64,000 nt of DNA from Begonia masoniana (taxonomy: Eukaryota > Streptophyta > Magnoliopsida > Cucurbitales > Begoniaceae), in assembly GCA_022432975.1 (NCBI GenBank), contig CM039503.1:43539869-43603868 (forward strand). Direction: 5' to 3'. A model generated the notes under the pieces. It was given only the letters and a program-made list of their open reading frames with translations. It was not told the DNA's origin and did not search any database. Position numbers and translations under genes: made by a program. This document shows, one piece after another, positions 19,977 through 33,045 of the stretch. Positions within the stretch are counted from its first letter, which is position 1. Each line of letters begins with the position of its first letter.

Positions 19977-22466
19977 TGTAACACCCCTAATACTGTACCC
20001 ATTTACCCGTATAAATTTTTCATTTTATTTTACACTTTAAGCGGAAACTAAATCAGAATCGAAGTCGTTAGTGTTGTTTGGAAAACCATTTAAAACATAC
20101 ATAAAATTGTTTAATAAAACAATTAAAACTATTCAATTAATACTAATTTTAATTAAAAACAATCGGGAGGGCAAAACTGTCCAGCCCTGAAAACAGAGGG
20201 CAGCGACCAGACGCTGTAGCATGCAGCGCCTGATCGCTGCATGCTGTGCAGCATGCAGCGCCTGATCGCTGCATGCTGCGATCTCTGCATGCTGCAGCGA
20301 TCACACAGCATGCAGCGCCTGATCGCTGGATCGCTGCACACTCTGTGCAGCGATCCACCATTGCCTTCGATCGCCATCTCTCTTTCTCTTCATCACTTCT
20401 CTTATGCCATTTTTTCCAAGTGCTCTCTGGAAACTCCAGAGAGCAAAACCACAATCTGATCTGCTCTCTGGAATCGGATTCCAGAGAGCAACAATTCCTC
20501 AAACAACACAATATTTTAAACGCAATAAAACTTCTTAAAAACAAACTGCATGGATATGCTTAAAAGTTGTCTAATCCTCCTGTTTCAAATTCCAAGCAGT
20601 TCCAGTAAAAACTATCAAAACACCAATTATAAACAGATTTCTAAAAACGTTTAAAACATCAAATATAAACCTAACATCTAACCATATCCAAACGTGTTCG
20701 TCTATACATATGTGTCATCCATTAAATCCCACAAAATACTTACACCGACATCCCCACGGGTCAAAACGCGCCGACTGCTCAGCACACTCGCACGGGTCAT
20801 TCTTCGTCAACTGCATCAGACTTCGGGAGGAGGAACCTCGTCCTCACCTGGCTCGATGTCACCTAAAATGTCACCTACACCATACAGACACCTATGAGCT
20901 AACAGGCTCAGTAAATTCTACGTAAATGCAGATGCGTGCAGTGCATATGGAGTTTAGAAATCATGCATAACAGAGCGTCGCAGACAGTATATCACCGAGA
21001 TCTCATCCCCCTAACCGAAGGGGGCCCATCCTGCAGTCGGACTACCCCGTGCGGTTAGAGGAGGGGGGTACACGCTTACAACACGTACAGCCGTGCCTGA
21101 GCCCCACCTCGCGTTAACAGATAACAGATTACATTCATTAATTACAGTACATGAGATGTGGTATCGGCCAGACCCTTAATCGGCCCGCACGATAGATCAA
21201 GAGCCCCCAATTTCTGGGCCACATGGTTTTCAGAAAACATCGTGCAGTGCGGAAATTCTTTTTCATGCCAAGTTAAAATACGTGATGCATGAACAGTTCA
21301 ATATAAAAGTAAACAAACAAGCATGCGTACCATCAAGACTGTAAATGAAATAACCTACAAAACGTTTAAACCTAACTATCCAACCAAAGCAGTTAAAACA
21401 ATCAATCTTCCAAGATCCTCGACGCTAAATCGAAGTACGGTGTAGACCAATCGGTCAGAGTAAGTCACGAGAACTTACCTTGAGCGCACAGATTCTCGAG
21501 CTTCGTCCAAGAGAGTCGTTCACCTAAGCAATTCAAAGCGTTTATCGTTAAAACGAATTTAAACTTCTAAACGTCCAAATTCAACGAAACCTTAACTAAG
21601 GAATTCCTTAAAACTTCTAACTCATCAAATCGAGATACTTAAACGACTAATTCACGCTCGATGGTTCAAAATTACAATTAGCGAACTTTTCCAAAAATTC
21701 CTAATTTTTAACCTTTTCATGATTTGATTTAACTTCGTCCAATAACGTCAAATACGTGCAATATATACTTAATCAAGGCTACCCTATTAATTACGAACCC
21801 TAATTCGCATTTTTGACGAAACCCTAACGAAACCCTAATTGTTTATTCTTCGTAAAACTCGAAATAAACGCTCTAAGAACGTAGATTCATACCTAGGATA
21901 GCGAGAGGAGGAAGAATCACGAAGAACGGAGGAGAAACGGAAGAGAACGGAGGTCGGAATCGTTGAATCGCCGTGGGAAGAAACAGAGAAAGCTCTCTGG
22001 AAGTCGTAGAAGAGAAACCAAAATGAAGGAGAAAAGGTTTTTAAGCTGGTTTATAATATTTCCTTGAAAATTACTAAAATGCCCTTCTTTGATTTTTATA
22101 TAAGTTTCGTCATTCGGTTCGTTAATCGTCCAACGATTTGACTTTTTCAAATTTTCATATTTCGCCAATAAGTCCAACTTATTATTTGGGATTCATTAAA
22201 ACTATCCGTTCGCAATTCAGACCTCGTTTACTATTTTTACGAGGACGTTCTTCACATTACGATAGAGATAATTACTCAGAATATAGCGTTTAATCTCCGA
22301 AAATTCCTAGAATTTCCTTAAAATTCTTATTATTCGTTATGATCATAATGACGGTTTCTGTTTGCGAAACTGATTTGATTTGACATATTTATGAAAAATG
22401 CCATTATATGATAAAACATGAATATAATATATTAAGTCCAAAAATCCGTACAAGCCGGATATTACA
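19977..22466 (-). repeat. LTR of element E
   Basis: 2490 bases, tgtaacacccc ... ggatattaca on the + strand. It carries a cluster of gcagcgatc/gatcgctgc palindromes (20160-20370), a 14-base hairpin at 20462-20490, and the splice-like series described under findings: exon-like 21479-21523 with donor at 21478 and acceptor at about 20875 (minus strand). Confidence 0.85.
20462..20490. repeat. Hairpin, 14-base arms
   Basis: tgctctctggaatc and gattccagagagca are perfect reverse complements around one base. A shorter version with arms tgctctctgga lies just before (20423-20447). Equivalent hairpins occur in LTRs F and Y. Confidence 0.85.
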
Positions 22467-22481
22467 TTCTACCCACCTTAT
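22467..22481 (-). promoter_or_regulatory. Polypurine tract of element E
   Basis: On the minus strand ataaggtgggtagaa abuts the LTR; it would prime plus-strand cDNA synthesis. Confidence 0.7.
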
Positions 22482-22506
22482 TTAGAATTTTGTTCACAAA
22501 ATTAAA

Positions 22507-23629
22507 TCATACAAATAGCTCAGGATATTTAGTCATCACATCCTGTTGTCGCTCCCACGTAGCCTCTTCCACCTCGTGGTTGCGCCACAAGACTTTGACC
22601 AGTGGAATCTCTTTGTTGCGTAAGACTTTGGTGGAATACTCTAAAATGCGTACCGGCCCCACCTCGTAAGTCAAGGTAGGCTGTACCTCGATCTCTGTAG
22701 CCTCCACGACGTGCGATGGATCACGTAAACATCTCCGAAGCATAGACACGTGGAATACATCGTGGATACTCTCCATAGAAGCCAGAAGCTGTAGTCGATA
22801 CGCCATCTTCCCGATCCTCTTCAGAATAGGAAAGGGCCCCACATAACGAGGGTTTAGCTTACCCCTCCTTCCAAATCTCGCAACGCCTTTGAACGGAGAA
22901 ACTTTAAGATAGACCTCGTCACCTTCTTCAAACTCTAGCTCTCTCCGTCTAGTGTCAGCATAGCTCTTCTGTCTGCTCTGAGCTACCTCGATACGCTGTC
23001 GGATAATGGCAATCTTCTCTGCCGTCTGCTGTAGAATCTCTGAACCAACGATACTGGCCTCGCCAACCTCGTCCCAATATAACGGAGACCTACACTTGCG
23101 ACCATACAGCGCCTCATATGGAGCCATGCCAATCGTAGCCTGGAAGCTGTTGTTGTACGAGAACTCAATCAGAGGTAAATAGCGGCTCCACGAGCCCTGA
23201 AACTCCAGCACACAAGCTCTGAGCATATCCTCAAGAATTTGATTCGTCCTCTCTGTCTGACCATCAGTCTGAGGATGAAATGCAGTGCTGAAATTAAGCT
23301 GAGTCCCCATAGCTTTATGCAGGCTCTTCCAGAACTTCGATGTAAATCCCGGATCACGATCTGAGACTATGGAAACTGGTACACCGTGCAATATGACAAT
23401 CTCCTGCACATATAGCTCTGCGAGCTGATCCATAGACGATGTCATCCTCACAGACAAGAAGTGGGCCGAATTTGTCAATCGGTCCACAATAACCCAAATG
23501 CCGTCATGGCCTCTCGTAGTCCTCGGGAGCCCCACTATGAAATCCATGGAGATCTGCTCCCACTTCCACTCCGGAATCGGCAGTGGCAATAACGTTCCGG
23601 CAGGTCTCGGGTGGTCGCCTTTACGTGTG
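22507..23629 (-). pseudogene. Integrase of element E, N-terminus missing
   Basis: One open frame of about 370 residues. The DDE core is complete: first D in DGIWVIVDRLTNSAHF, second D in SIVSDRDPGFTSKFWK, E in [18 protein letters not shown]. The GPY/F-like module (KLNPRYVGPFPILKRIG) and a chromodomain-like C-terminus (PLVKVLWRNHEVEEATWERQ) follow. The upstream zinc finger, RNase H and RT are missing because coding similarity ends near 23629, just before a T-run and gap. Catalytic residues are kept, but the element is incomplete. Confidence 0.85.
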
Positions 23630-23665
23630 ATATTAATAGAAGGTATCATTTTTTTTTTTTTTTTT

Positions 23666-23765
23666 NNNNNNNNNNNNNNNNNNNNNNNNNNNNNNNNNNN
23701 NNNNNNNNNNNNNNNNNNNNNNNNNNNNNNNNNNNNNNNNNNNNNNNNNNNNNNNNNNNNNNNNN
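23666..23765. other. Assembly gap (100 N)
   Basis: 100 N preceded by a run of at least 17 T; element E loses its 5' part here. Confidence 0.99.
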
Positions 23766-24053
23766 AAAAATAAACTTAAATAATCGGACATATGTTAAAA
23801 TCACGAATATTTCAAATTATCTTCTCATTAAGTGGTGAACATATGGTAAAAATTTAAAGTAAATCCAATATCGTTTAGTAATTTTTAAACGAGTGTTTAA
23901 CAAAATTATTGATGAGAGGTCAAACTAATAATAGAATCAAGTACAGGGTTTGGTTTGCCGGTGTTTTTAGTACAGAGGCTAACTGAAATAAAGTGCATAG
24001 TACAGAGTTCAAATCGATAATTACCCTTCTAGAAATGATAAATTATGCTCAAA
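23766..24053. other. Non-coding
   Basis: AT-rich; a stretch near 23945-24015 reads like the 5' leader of a retroelement, but nothing definite is seen. Confidence 0.4.
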
Positions 24054-25185
24054 ATGAAGAGGCAGAGGAAACTTTGTTCTTGCATACAAAGGAGAAGAAA
24101 GCGAGAGCAAAATGTGGTATCTTGACAACGCGACAAGCAATCACATGTGTGATGACAAAATAAATTTATGGAGGTCGACGACTCATTGAACGAATTAGTC
24201 ACTTTTTGAGATACCCCCAAAGTTCAAATTAAAGGTAAATGTATGATATTCATTTTTATATGAAAAATAACGCTCGTCAACTTATAGCAATTTTTACTAT
24301 GTTCTGTGTATGAAGAGTAACATTTTGAGCTTGGGACAGTTGTTGGAGAAATATTACAAGGTTCACATAAAGGATCGTAGTATCTTACTTTAAGATGATA
24401 GAAGAAATGTGATTGTGAAGGTACCAATGATGATAAACATATTGTTTGCTGGATATTCAAGATGACATTGGTAGATGTCTGAAGGCTTATGCAAAGAACA
24501 CTTCTTGGCTTTGGCACTTGAGACTTGACTATCTATATTTGGTGGCTTGAATCTATTGGGTCAAAAAAGAATGCTAAAGGTTTGTCGTCCATAGACCAAC
24601 CAAACCATTATGCGAAGGATAAAGTTTTGGCAAACAATTTTGAAAGAGTTTTTCAAAGAATACAATATCAAGAGCAAGTAAATCACTTCAACTTTCTTCA
24701 TGTTGATGTATGCAGACCGACTAAGGCTCTCTCATTTTGTAAAAATCAGTATTTTCTTCTCTGCGTTGATGATTTTAGAAGAAAACTTGGGTTTATTTTT
24801 TGAACGAGAAACTCACGTTTTTTTCTATATTTTAGAAAATTTAAAGCATATGTAGAAACAAAAAGCGGTCATTCATTCCATTAAAGCCCTGAGATCAGAT
24901 AGAGAAAGAGAGTTTACATCTAACAAGTTTAATGAGTTTTGTGAAGCCAATGACATTCATCGATTCCTATAGTTACATGATCTCCTCAACCAAACAACGT
25001 AGTTGAAAGAAAGCATTGGAAATATTCTCAATATGGCGAAAGGTATGTTGAAATCTAAGAAGATGTTGAAAGAGTTTTTGGCAAAAGCACTTGATTGCCC
25101 CGTATATATATCAAATAGGTGGCCGATAAGAAGCTTGTAGGACAAAACACCTCAAGAAGCATGAAGTCGAAGAAAACTGAGTACT
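24054..25185 (+). pseudogene. Ty1/copia fragment: protease to integrase
   Basis: Stop- and frameshift-rich copia pol. WYLDNATSNHMCDDK (24115-24160) is the protease active-site block with DSG changed to DNA. SILSLGQLLEKYYK-like residues (about 24325) and LALALET (about 24510) mark the zinc-finger/GAG-pre-integrase part. NHFNFLHVDVCRPTKALSF to FLLCVDDFRRK holds the first integrase D. LRSDREREFTSNKFNEFCE holds the second D block (24890-24950). PNNVVERKHW holds the Glu block. It ends in DKTPQEA near 25160 and continues at about 44346. Confidence 0.75.
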
Positions 25186-25677
25186 TCCCTGACGCGCCTT
25201 GAGGTCCTACAGATCTCTCACTAAGCAGGATCAAGGTGTTACAGAAGCGAAAAAATGGTTGGTGATAATCTAAAAACAGTGAGGAAAAATAGAAAAATAG
25301 AGGAAATGGCATAAATGAGAGGAGGGAATTACATGTCGGGCTTGAGGCTAACTTACCTACAAACACTTCAGAATGGAACGATGGAGTGAAGAAATGAAAA
25401 ACCCATGGCTGGGTCGAAGACATCAAGTGTTTCGGGTGAGAAATCCTTCGCAGACGATGGAGAACACAGCGTAAGGGCAGGTTGATTCCACCTTCCTTCT
25501 GTTTTCTGACCCAACAAGGATTCGAAGAGAAAGAGTGGTTAGATGAATCAACAGCAACCAGAACCCGGAGGAACAATCGGAGGGCTACTCCTCTCGGCGA
25601 TTTTTATAGCCGAGACTATTACCATTCAGTAATCCAAAAACCCATATGGTTTTCAAGAAGCAAAATGTTTTTCATTA
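25186..25677 (-). other. Unidentified unit split by element A, left part
   Basis: Together with 43679-44345 this forms about 1.2 kb inserted in the copia integrase. Read on the minus strand it has TATA-like words (tttatatagg near 43725, gctataaaaatc near 25605) followed by a CT-rich leader and an open frame (from about 25576). That is what one expects of an LTR or a host promoter with first exon. No protein family is recognised. Confidence 0.4.
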
Positions 25678-25682
25678 ATCAT
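25678..25682. repeat. Target duplication of A, left (ATCAT)
   Basis: ATCAT directly before TGTAACACCC; the same five bases follow the element at 43674-43678. Confidence 0.9.
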
Positions 25683-26964
25683 TGTAACACCCGATTCTAT
25701 TGAACTAATTATCTATTATTTTAATTAATGGTACACTTTATATGGTAATAATAAAAGTAGGGTTAATGGATGACTAGGCGAGGGCATAAGGGTAATTGAA
25801 AATTTAAAAGTGGATAACGTATTTAAGGAAAGAGTTTTTGGGTTTAATGCACTGTAGCCGCCACTGTTTTCCCAAATCATTTTCGACTCTCAGCTTCTCA
25901 GCTTCTCAGCTCAGCAGAGTGCGCTAGGAGATTCTTCTCTGATTTTCCCTTTGACTTAGGTGAGTTTTACTAAGGTATCTTACTGCATTATGATTATAGA
26001 CGATAGAGGAGTATCGTAGATACATGTTTCTGGGAAATGCAGGGCGTAGGAGTTGAGTCGGGTCTCGTATGAATCGGGAATGTGCTATGAACTAAACTTC
26101 CAAACTAGTTTTTCCAGATTTCTGGATAGATTAGAATGAGGCTTAGTAGAAATCTAATTAATATTCTGTTCATGACTCTAGGTGTGCAAAACTTCCAAAG
26201 TAGTTGAAACCGAACTTTTCCAGGGAGCCAGGTAAGTGAAGTATGCTTGTGCCTTCGGGCCTACATCACAAAACAGTAGGATTGTGTATGCTTGATTGTG
26301 TTTGTATGTCATGCATCATATTTTGAAAATATACGAAAATGAATTTGCATGAAATGACATGGTAAGGAATGAACAGACTGTAACAGTTGTCAAGGGAACT
26401 AATCCGCCCCTTAATCAAGAGAGAAGATGTATGACTTTGGGGGAAGTGATCCAAACCCCAATTTCACAGGGGGAGCTGAACAGTTTGTTAAGGGAATTAG
26501 TCCGCCCTTTAATCAAGAGAGAGGACGTATTAGGAATTTATGTTCAGTATTTCATTCATTATTGCTTTACTTACTTAGCATTAGGCTAATAGATGAGTTT
26601 TGTGATGTAGATGCTGAGCTTTCAACAGGTGAATTCCCTGAGTTTACTGAGGAATAGGTGAAGTTGGAGGAGCACTTCTATACTACGGTTAGGTGCTCTG
26701 ATGAGGCTGTTTAACTTTTGTCTGAATGAGAGTTTTCCGTGGTTAGGTGTTCTGATGAAGTGATCTGAGAATTTTAATGATAGTAGAAGTTTGATACTTC
26801 TTTTAACACTTCTGTGATCTTTTTTTCTGGATTTGGAAGTATGATTGGATTTCGACTGTAGCTTGCTATTCTGAATTTTTAAGAAGTGTGGAATTGTGTT
26901 GATTAGAAGGATTTCAGCAAAATGTACAAAATTATTTAGCAGTCGGATTTACTCCTTGTTAGAG
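25683..26964 (+). repeat. A 5' LTR, left fragment
   Basis: Aligns base for base, with few differences, with 41010-42376 of the 3' LTR; it lacks one duplicated block of that copy (around 41810-41940). Interrupted after ttgttagag. Exon-like 26182-26231 with donor at 26232 and acceptor at about 26610. Confidence 0.9.
26960..26964. repeat. Target duplication TAGAG, left
   Basis: TAGAG precedes the insertion; TAGAG at 36621-36625 follows it, and removing one copy plus the insertion restores the uninterrupted LTR sequence seen at 42367-42390. Confidence 0.9.
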
Positions 26965-27569
26965 TGTAACGACCCATTTCCCCAGCAAGATATTGTCCGC
27001 TCTGGGGATTGGGCCGTTGCCCAATATCCTCCCCTCACGGCTTTGTTTGAAGAGAACTTCCCGGAAGGTCACCCAACCTGGAATTGCTCTCGCTGAAGCA
27101 CTTTTAACTTCGGAGTTCTTATGGGATCCGTTGTCAATTGTGCTCCAAAACGCGTCTTGCTATGTTGGGAGGGTCTCTTTACATATGTTTCATTTCCACA
27201 TACTTCCCCACGCGATGTGGGATTGTGACGATCCCCTTTTTACGACTTGTCACCTTCCGGTTCGCCCGCGCGGACGTACCGCCATCCGGGTTCCGGTTCG
27301 TGCAGCCATCGTACTCATACTTGCACATTCGGGTCATCACAATCACCCCCCCTCGGGGGCCCAACGTCCTCGTTGGCCACATTTCCGGTTGGGTACAGGC
27401 TCTGATACCATTTCTTTTGTTTTCTTTCTCACCAATTATCTCTATCCCTTTTTAATTTCCTTTCATTAAATTTACCCATTAATCCAAATATTCACGATCA
27501 CTTCATTTACACAATTTAACATTTCTGTACATTCGTAAAAATCGAGCCGCTAAATTCTCGGGTGTTACA
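26965..27569 (-). repeat. X 3' LTR
   Basis: 605 bases, tgtaacgaccc ... cgggtgttaca on the + strand. Its first 585 bases align without length change to 33429-34013, with about 25 mismatches counted by eye. Confidence 0.85.
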
Positions 27570-27592
27570 ATCCACCCTCTTTAAAAAAAATT
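27570..27592 (-). promoter_or_regulatory. X polypurine tract
   Basis: Minus strand: a run of A, then agagggtggat abutting the LTR, much like the tracts of A and B. Confidence 0.7.
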
Positions 27593-29660
27593 TTGTCCTC
27601 AAAATTTGTCTAGCGTCAAAGGTCTCCCATATCTAAACTACTTCAAAAGATATATCATAAATCTTTAGTCCTTAACTTCGTTGTGTTGTCACTATATTTC
27701 TCAAGCTACGTTTATCCCATACATCCTCAAAGCTGTACCCCTCAACTATCTCCAAATCAGATTCACTGTTTCAAAATTTTTGTTCCACCCTTATAAACAA
27801 TGTCCCGAAAGTTAGCGACTCATTAATTAGAATTTACCTCTATGATCCCAGCTATTTACATGAAAACTTACTCTTTCTTAGATTTACTGATCTTAATTTA
27901 AGCCAACTAAACTTCAACTTCCAAAATCATTCAATTTAGTTCCATTTCTACATTTCCTCGAACACAATTTGTTTGAATCATCATTCCCCCTAATAAAACT
28001 ATTCCCAAAACAACGCCCATAAGCATTCCAAATCTTACCAAGTTTCCAAAGCCTTCAATCAAACGTTCTCTAACTGTGTACTTGTCACCTGACGACCTGA
28101 GCACGCGTTGGTCTAAATTTAATCATCCAAAACGTTAAACTCTCTAACTTCTCAATTGGTCTCCACTAAAGATCGTCTCTTATCCTCAATCCTCGAAATA
28201 TCTTCCACTCCCCAACGTCATTTGGGTTGACTATCGTTTAAGGATTCCTAACAACACCCAGGTTGTAATCTAACTCTCCTTTATTTAACTTCAACTCGAG
28301 CTAAGTTCATTCAGTTCCTAACCATTTCAAATTTCGTACCATCAACGTGTACCTAAGCACATTAAGCCCTTAAAGCTTCTTCAATTCTATGACACTAAGG
28401 ACCGGATGCACAATTTTCTCATCCAAATTCTCCATTTCGCGCTCTGGTCTACGATACTATCTCATTTCCTATTTAACACTCTCATCTCTTACACCTACGT
28501 ACCTTGGGCAATAATAACATTTCATTAGCCACTCCAATGCTATTCTCATACACCGGGCTTTAAATACTTAAATCTACCCTTTTATGCTTTCAAGATATTC
28601 TCTAAGTTTTCCTAATTATGCCCACTACGCACGTTTTGTCTAACTTTTACCTCGGTCATCATCAATCCCTAACAAATTCTTAAGTCTAAACTAATTTATT
28701 AAATTATTCACCCAATACCTTAAAGGGTGCATAAACAATTTGACGTAACTTACGAGTCGAAACTCCTCTAAATTTCCTGATCTAACCGCACTTCTGAGCT
28801 CACCTGCACAGTCTTGGTGCAAATCTTTCTTCCTTCATCCGATAGGCTCCAAAATTCCACAACCTTAACTACTTGATTCTTATTTCAACCTCCCATTTAA
28901 TCAAGTTAATTTTCTCACTTACCCGTATGACACTATTCGAAGCCCAAAATCAACCTAACAACCCATTTTATATTATATTACATAGTCTCAGGTTATGGTG
29001 TCTAACTCGAACTGTATCAACTATAGTCTTATGACTTAACTCTTATCTAACTGCCCCATCACTCTTAGTTTCACTAAGTTTTCTCCTCTATCGCTTTGGT
29101 TGTAAACCTCACACATCAAAAAGAGAAACAAATCCCCCCTTTGTCGACTAGTCTTCTAAAGTGGTACATATTTCCTAGAAAACATCTAATTCTTGTAACT
29201 TAAGTACCTCCTTACATAAGATTCCCTATTTTCTAACGTCTCTAAATTTATTAACCTACCAACTTTGCCTCAATATCTTTATTCTCTTCACTGATATTTA
29301 CTAAGTCAAACGCTCCCACTCAACAATTTACCTAAAAATTCTTGGTTACTATCTTTATCAAAATACTCATAAGGTTCGTCAACTAGGGTCCAGTGTCTAT
29401 CTATTCAAATGTTATGTCTCATAGGTTGTACCCTTCCAATGGTAATAAAATTCTAAGTGCACAACTTCTTGCTGCTAAGTCAGGTTAATCCTATTGATAC
29501 ATAACTCTTTTTCTATAAGATGCATATCATCCTGTATTCTGCCTACTGTATTCTCGTCGAGGCTCCTACTATTCCCTTACCTCTCTATTCTCATGCCTAC
29601 TTTTATCTATCGCACAATTATTACATTCAAATCCTCACTCTATACTACATCTCTATTCGT
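27593..29660 (-). other. Non-coding interior of X
   Basis: About 2.1 kb with no reading frame of length or similarity to pol; stops are dense in all frames. The stretch near 28708-28732 (ccaataccttaaagggtgca) resembles a stretch of element W (36739-36760), suggesting a shared non-coding 3' region. Confidence 0.6.
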
Positions 29661-29667
29661 TTGTCCT

Positions 29668-30534
29668 TCATTTCATTAACAGTTGAGATAAAACTATACC
29701 TGGAATAGCTAAAAGCTTGGCCTCATCATCAACGTCACCCGGCTCAATGAAGGCAAACATCCTCGGGGCAACCCTCTTCTGATCGGTAACCGTCTTTGGA
29801 CAATTATGGGCATAGTGGCCTACCTCGCCACATCTAAAACATCGGTCCGTCCCCAATCTACACGCGCCAAAATGGGCCTTCTGGCACTTCGGGCATACGG
29901 GCCTCTCAATAGTCTCCCGAATTTGCTTTCCTCTTCTCTGGTCGCCCTTTTCGTCATAAGGCCTCTTAACGCCCCTTTGTTGCTGTTGTTGTTGTCCTCT
30001 TGGCTGTCAGCCCACGTTCTGAGGTCGAGGCTGGATTTCTCGAAAGAACCCCCTATCAGGCTCCCTCGGTCTGACACAAGTTTGCTCCGCTGCTTCAAAT
30101 TCCAAAGCCCTAGCCACAATCTCCGTATAGGGCACGTTCCACACCCCTGATATGACGATGTTTTTCCGGATCTCTGGATCTAGTCCTTGCATCAATCAAC
30201 GCACCTTGTCCTCGTTATAACTCACCATGCGTGGTGCAAACCGAGATAGGGCCTCAAACCTCCTGACATATTCGGTAACTGAACCAGTCTGCCATAACTG
30301 CATGAACTCCATTATCTTAGCTTCCCGTACTGTACGGCAGAAGTACTTTTCGAAAAACACAATTCTGAATCTCTCCCAACTCATCAACGTCACATCGGTT
30401 GTTACCTTGATGGAGTCCCACCAAAACCGAGCATCCAACGCTAAATGGAAGGTGACGCACGCGACTTTCTCCCTATTCTCTATTTTCGCATACGCCAACA
30501 TGTCTTCCATAGTCCGAACCCACTCCTCAGCAAT
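29668..30534 (-). pseudogene. X gag, C-terminal part with zinc knuckle
   Basis: Minus strand. Retrotransposon gag domain (NREKVACVTFHLALDARFWW, then MSWERFRIVFFEKYF, then QTGSVTEYVRRFEALSRFAP), a linker rich in Gln, a first Cys pair (CPKCQKAHFGAC) and one CCHC knuckle (CFRCGEVGHYAHNC). It ends about 45 residues after the knuckle, where protease would be expected. Premature stops lie near 30195 and 30009. The N-terminal part continues at 33050 across solo LTR F. Confidence 0.85.
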
Positions 30535-30539
30535 AGAGG
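30535..30539. repeat. Target duplication AGAGG, left
   Basis: AGAGG here and at 33046-33050 flank solo LTR F. Deleting F and one copy rejoins the X gag reading frame. Confidence 0.95.
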
Positions 30540-33045
30540 TGTAACACCCCTAATACCGTACCCGTATTTACCGTATTATTATTATTATTTTTTTTTTTAT
30601 ACTTTTTACTTTTCTATGCTTTAAATAAAACTTAATGCGGAATCTAAACTGAAGTTGAAATCAAAACTGAAAACGGAATTGAAATCGAATCTTGAAATCA
30701 TTTAAAACATAAACTAAAACAATTTAAATAAAACTTAAAATATTTAAATAAAACTTAAAACATTTAAATATTTAATAGAAATTAAACCGGGGCAGAATCG
30801 GAACCAATCGTTGCCAGGAGGCAGCGATCGATCTCTGCAAACTACAGAGATCGATCGCTGCAGCATGTAGCAAGGGCGGCGATCGATCTCTGCTTTTTCA
30901 GCAGAGATCGATCGCTGCACACTATGCAGCGATCCCTCATTTCCTTCATCAATACCAGAGACTTTAGCACTTCATACATTTCGTACTTCACAGCATCTAA
31001 CACATCGATTTGTTCTCTGGAATCCGATTTCCAGAGAGCAAATCATCTTCTTTCCTTCACCAGTAATCACCATAACTCACAACTTGCACTCAACCGATTA
31101 AAACATAATCTAAACTCAATCGACTCGCGTCGGACTTTGCGAAGTCCAACTGCGTGGATAGTTCTAAAAACCGAGCTATCCGTAACAACCTAAACCAATC
31201 AAAACATTTTCAAAACATTCAGTAAACAGTTTAAACCAAAGCGTTTTACAGACAATTACCAAAATGTTATCTAACCCCTATCCAGAACCAAACACCTTAA
31301 TATGTTCTATACAATTTAACATCAGCCCATACGTCACAGAAAGCCCAAAATCTATACATACTTCCCCACGGGTCAAAACACGCCTCGACTGGTCAGCGCA
31401 CTCCCACGGCCATCATCCATCAACTGCACCTACGTCAGGAGGAGGAACGTCGTCCTCACCTGGCTCAATATCTCCTAAAATATCACCTACACCATACAGA
31501 CACATATGAGATATTGAAATCTCAGTAAGCTACGTAAATGCAGATGCATGCGTGCAGTGCATATGAAGTTCAGAAAACATGCATATCAGACATATCAGGT
31601 CATTTCATACAGATTGCCACCGAGATATCAGCCCTCTAAATGGAAAGGATACATCCCGCGGTCGGACTACCACTTTCGATTTAGAGGAGGGGGGTACATG
31701 CTCACAAACCCTACAGCCATGCCTGAGCCCCATCCCGCGTGACCAGATACAGATTACGTATTTTCGTTCATTATTCCTTTCATTTGAAAACTCGTGCAGA
31801 AATCTATTTTCATGCCATTTTGAAACACGTGATGCATGAACAGTTATAAGCATAATGTAACCATACAATAAACAAACATATGTATACCATCAAGACCGAA
31901 ATAAACTAACCTATAAACAATTAAATCTAACTACCCAACCGAAAGCAGATTAAACAAACAACTCTTCAGGGATCCTCGATACGACATCGAAATATGGTGT
32001 AGACCGATTGGTCAAAGTAAGTCACGAAAACTTACCTCGAGCGCGCAGAATCTCAAGCTTCGTCCACGGGAGTCGTGTGTCTGAGACAAAACATGATATT
32101 CGTCGTTAAAACCAATTTAAGCTATTAACGTCCAAATTACAAAATCCTTAACTATTGAATTTTTCCTAAATTCCTCACTTAGCTAATCAAAGCATTTAGA
32201 ACGTCAATTAATGATCGATAACTTGAAATTCCTATTACGAGAAATTTCCGAAAACTCGAAAATTCTCAGATTTATACTTTTTCACAAATTGGTTTATCTT
32301 CGTCCAATAACGTCCGATACGTTCAATATATACCAAAACACGGCTAACCTATTAATTACGAGTCCTAATTCGCGTTTTTAACGAGATTTAATCGAAACCC
32401 TAATTATCTAAAACGGCGTAAACGTTGAAATAAAAGCTCTAAGATTGTAGGTACATACCGAGGATAGCGAGAGGAGAAGAAATGACGAAGAACGGAGGAG
32501 AAACGGAAGAGAAACGGAGGTCGGAACTGTTGGAATCGTCGGCGGCCGAGAGAGGGTTTGCTCTCTGTTCGTGCGATCCAGAGAAGAAAAGAGAGAAAGT
32601 GAGGGAGAGAAAGAATTTGTGATGTTTAAATAAAAATTGATTTTCAAATTACCATTTTGCCCTTCTCACTTAATTCAATTCGTTTCGTCGTTCGTTTCGT
32701 TAATCGTCCAACGATTCGGATTCTCGAAAATTCCATATTTTGCCAATAACTCATATTTATCACCAGGGCTTTATTAAAACTGTCCGTTTGCAATTTGGAC
32801 TTCATTTACTATTTTTACTAAAACGTCCTTTAAGTTTCGAGAAACACAATTACTCGAAACATAGCGTTTAAACTCCGAAAATTCTCGTAATTTCCTTAAA
32901 ATTCCAATTATTCGTTAGGATCATCATGACGCTTTCCATTTACGAAACTGATTTGATTTGACACTTTTACTAAAAATGCCATTAAACAATGAAATAATAA
33001 TATAATATAATATATCCAAAAAGTCCGTACAAGCCGTATATTACA
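30540..33045 (-). mobile_element. Solo LTR F
   Basis: 2506 bases, tgtaacacccc ... cgtatattaca, with AGAGG on both sides and no internal sequence, so the product of LTR-LTR recombination after insertion. Same broad family as LTRs E and Y. Exon-like 32036-32080 with donor at 32035 and acceptor near 31487 (minus strand). A TGTTCTCTGG hairpin lies near 31013. Confidence 0.9.
30821..30861. repeat. Perfect 17-base-arm hairpin
   Basis: gcagcgatcgatctctg (30821-30837) and cagagatcgatcgctgc (30845-30861) around a 7-base loop. A second hairpin follows with 16-base arms (30879-30894, 30900-30915). Both centre on CGATCGATC. Confidence 0.9.

Larger units (their letters stand above)
19977..23629 (-). mobile_element. 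Chromovirus E, 3' half
   Basis: Reading on the minus strand: integrase core and C-terminal chromodomain-like tail, polypurine tract, then a complete 3' LTR. The 5' part is lost at or near the gap at 23666. Left flank catgg; no right target duplication is visible. Integrase tail places it near Tekay/Del chromoviruses. Confidence 0.8.

Noticed and set aside
20149..20563. Open frames rich in Cys, Ala and Met repeats
   Set aside because: They translate the gcagcgatc/gcatgctgc palindrome cluster of LTR E on both strands.
22507..23629. Domesticated integrase gene, because the frame is intact
   Set aside because: It is directly followed by a polypurine tract and LTR of the same element and is truncated upstream; a plain retrotransposon remnant.
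25055..25576. 173-codon minus-strand frame as a host gene
   Set aside because: It runs from the unidentified unit into antisense copia integrase, so no single natural product; only its first part might be a leader exon.
26993..27469. 158-codon frame, repeated at 33511-33933
   Set aside because: It is the X LTR translated; present in both LTR copies, ends at LTR boundaries, no domain.
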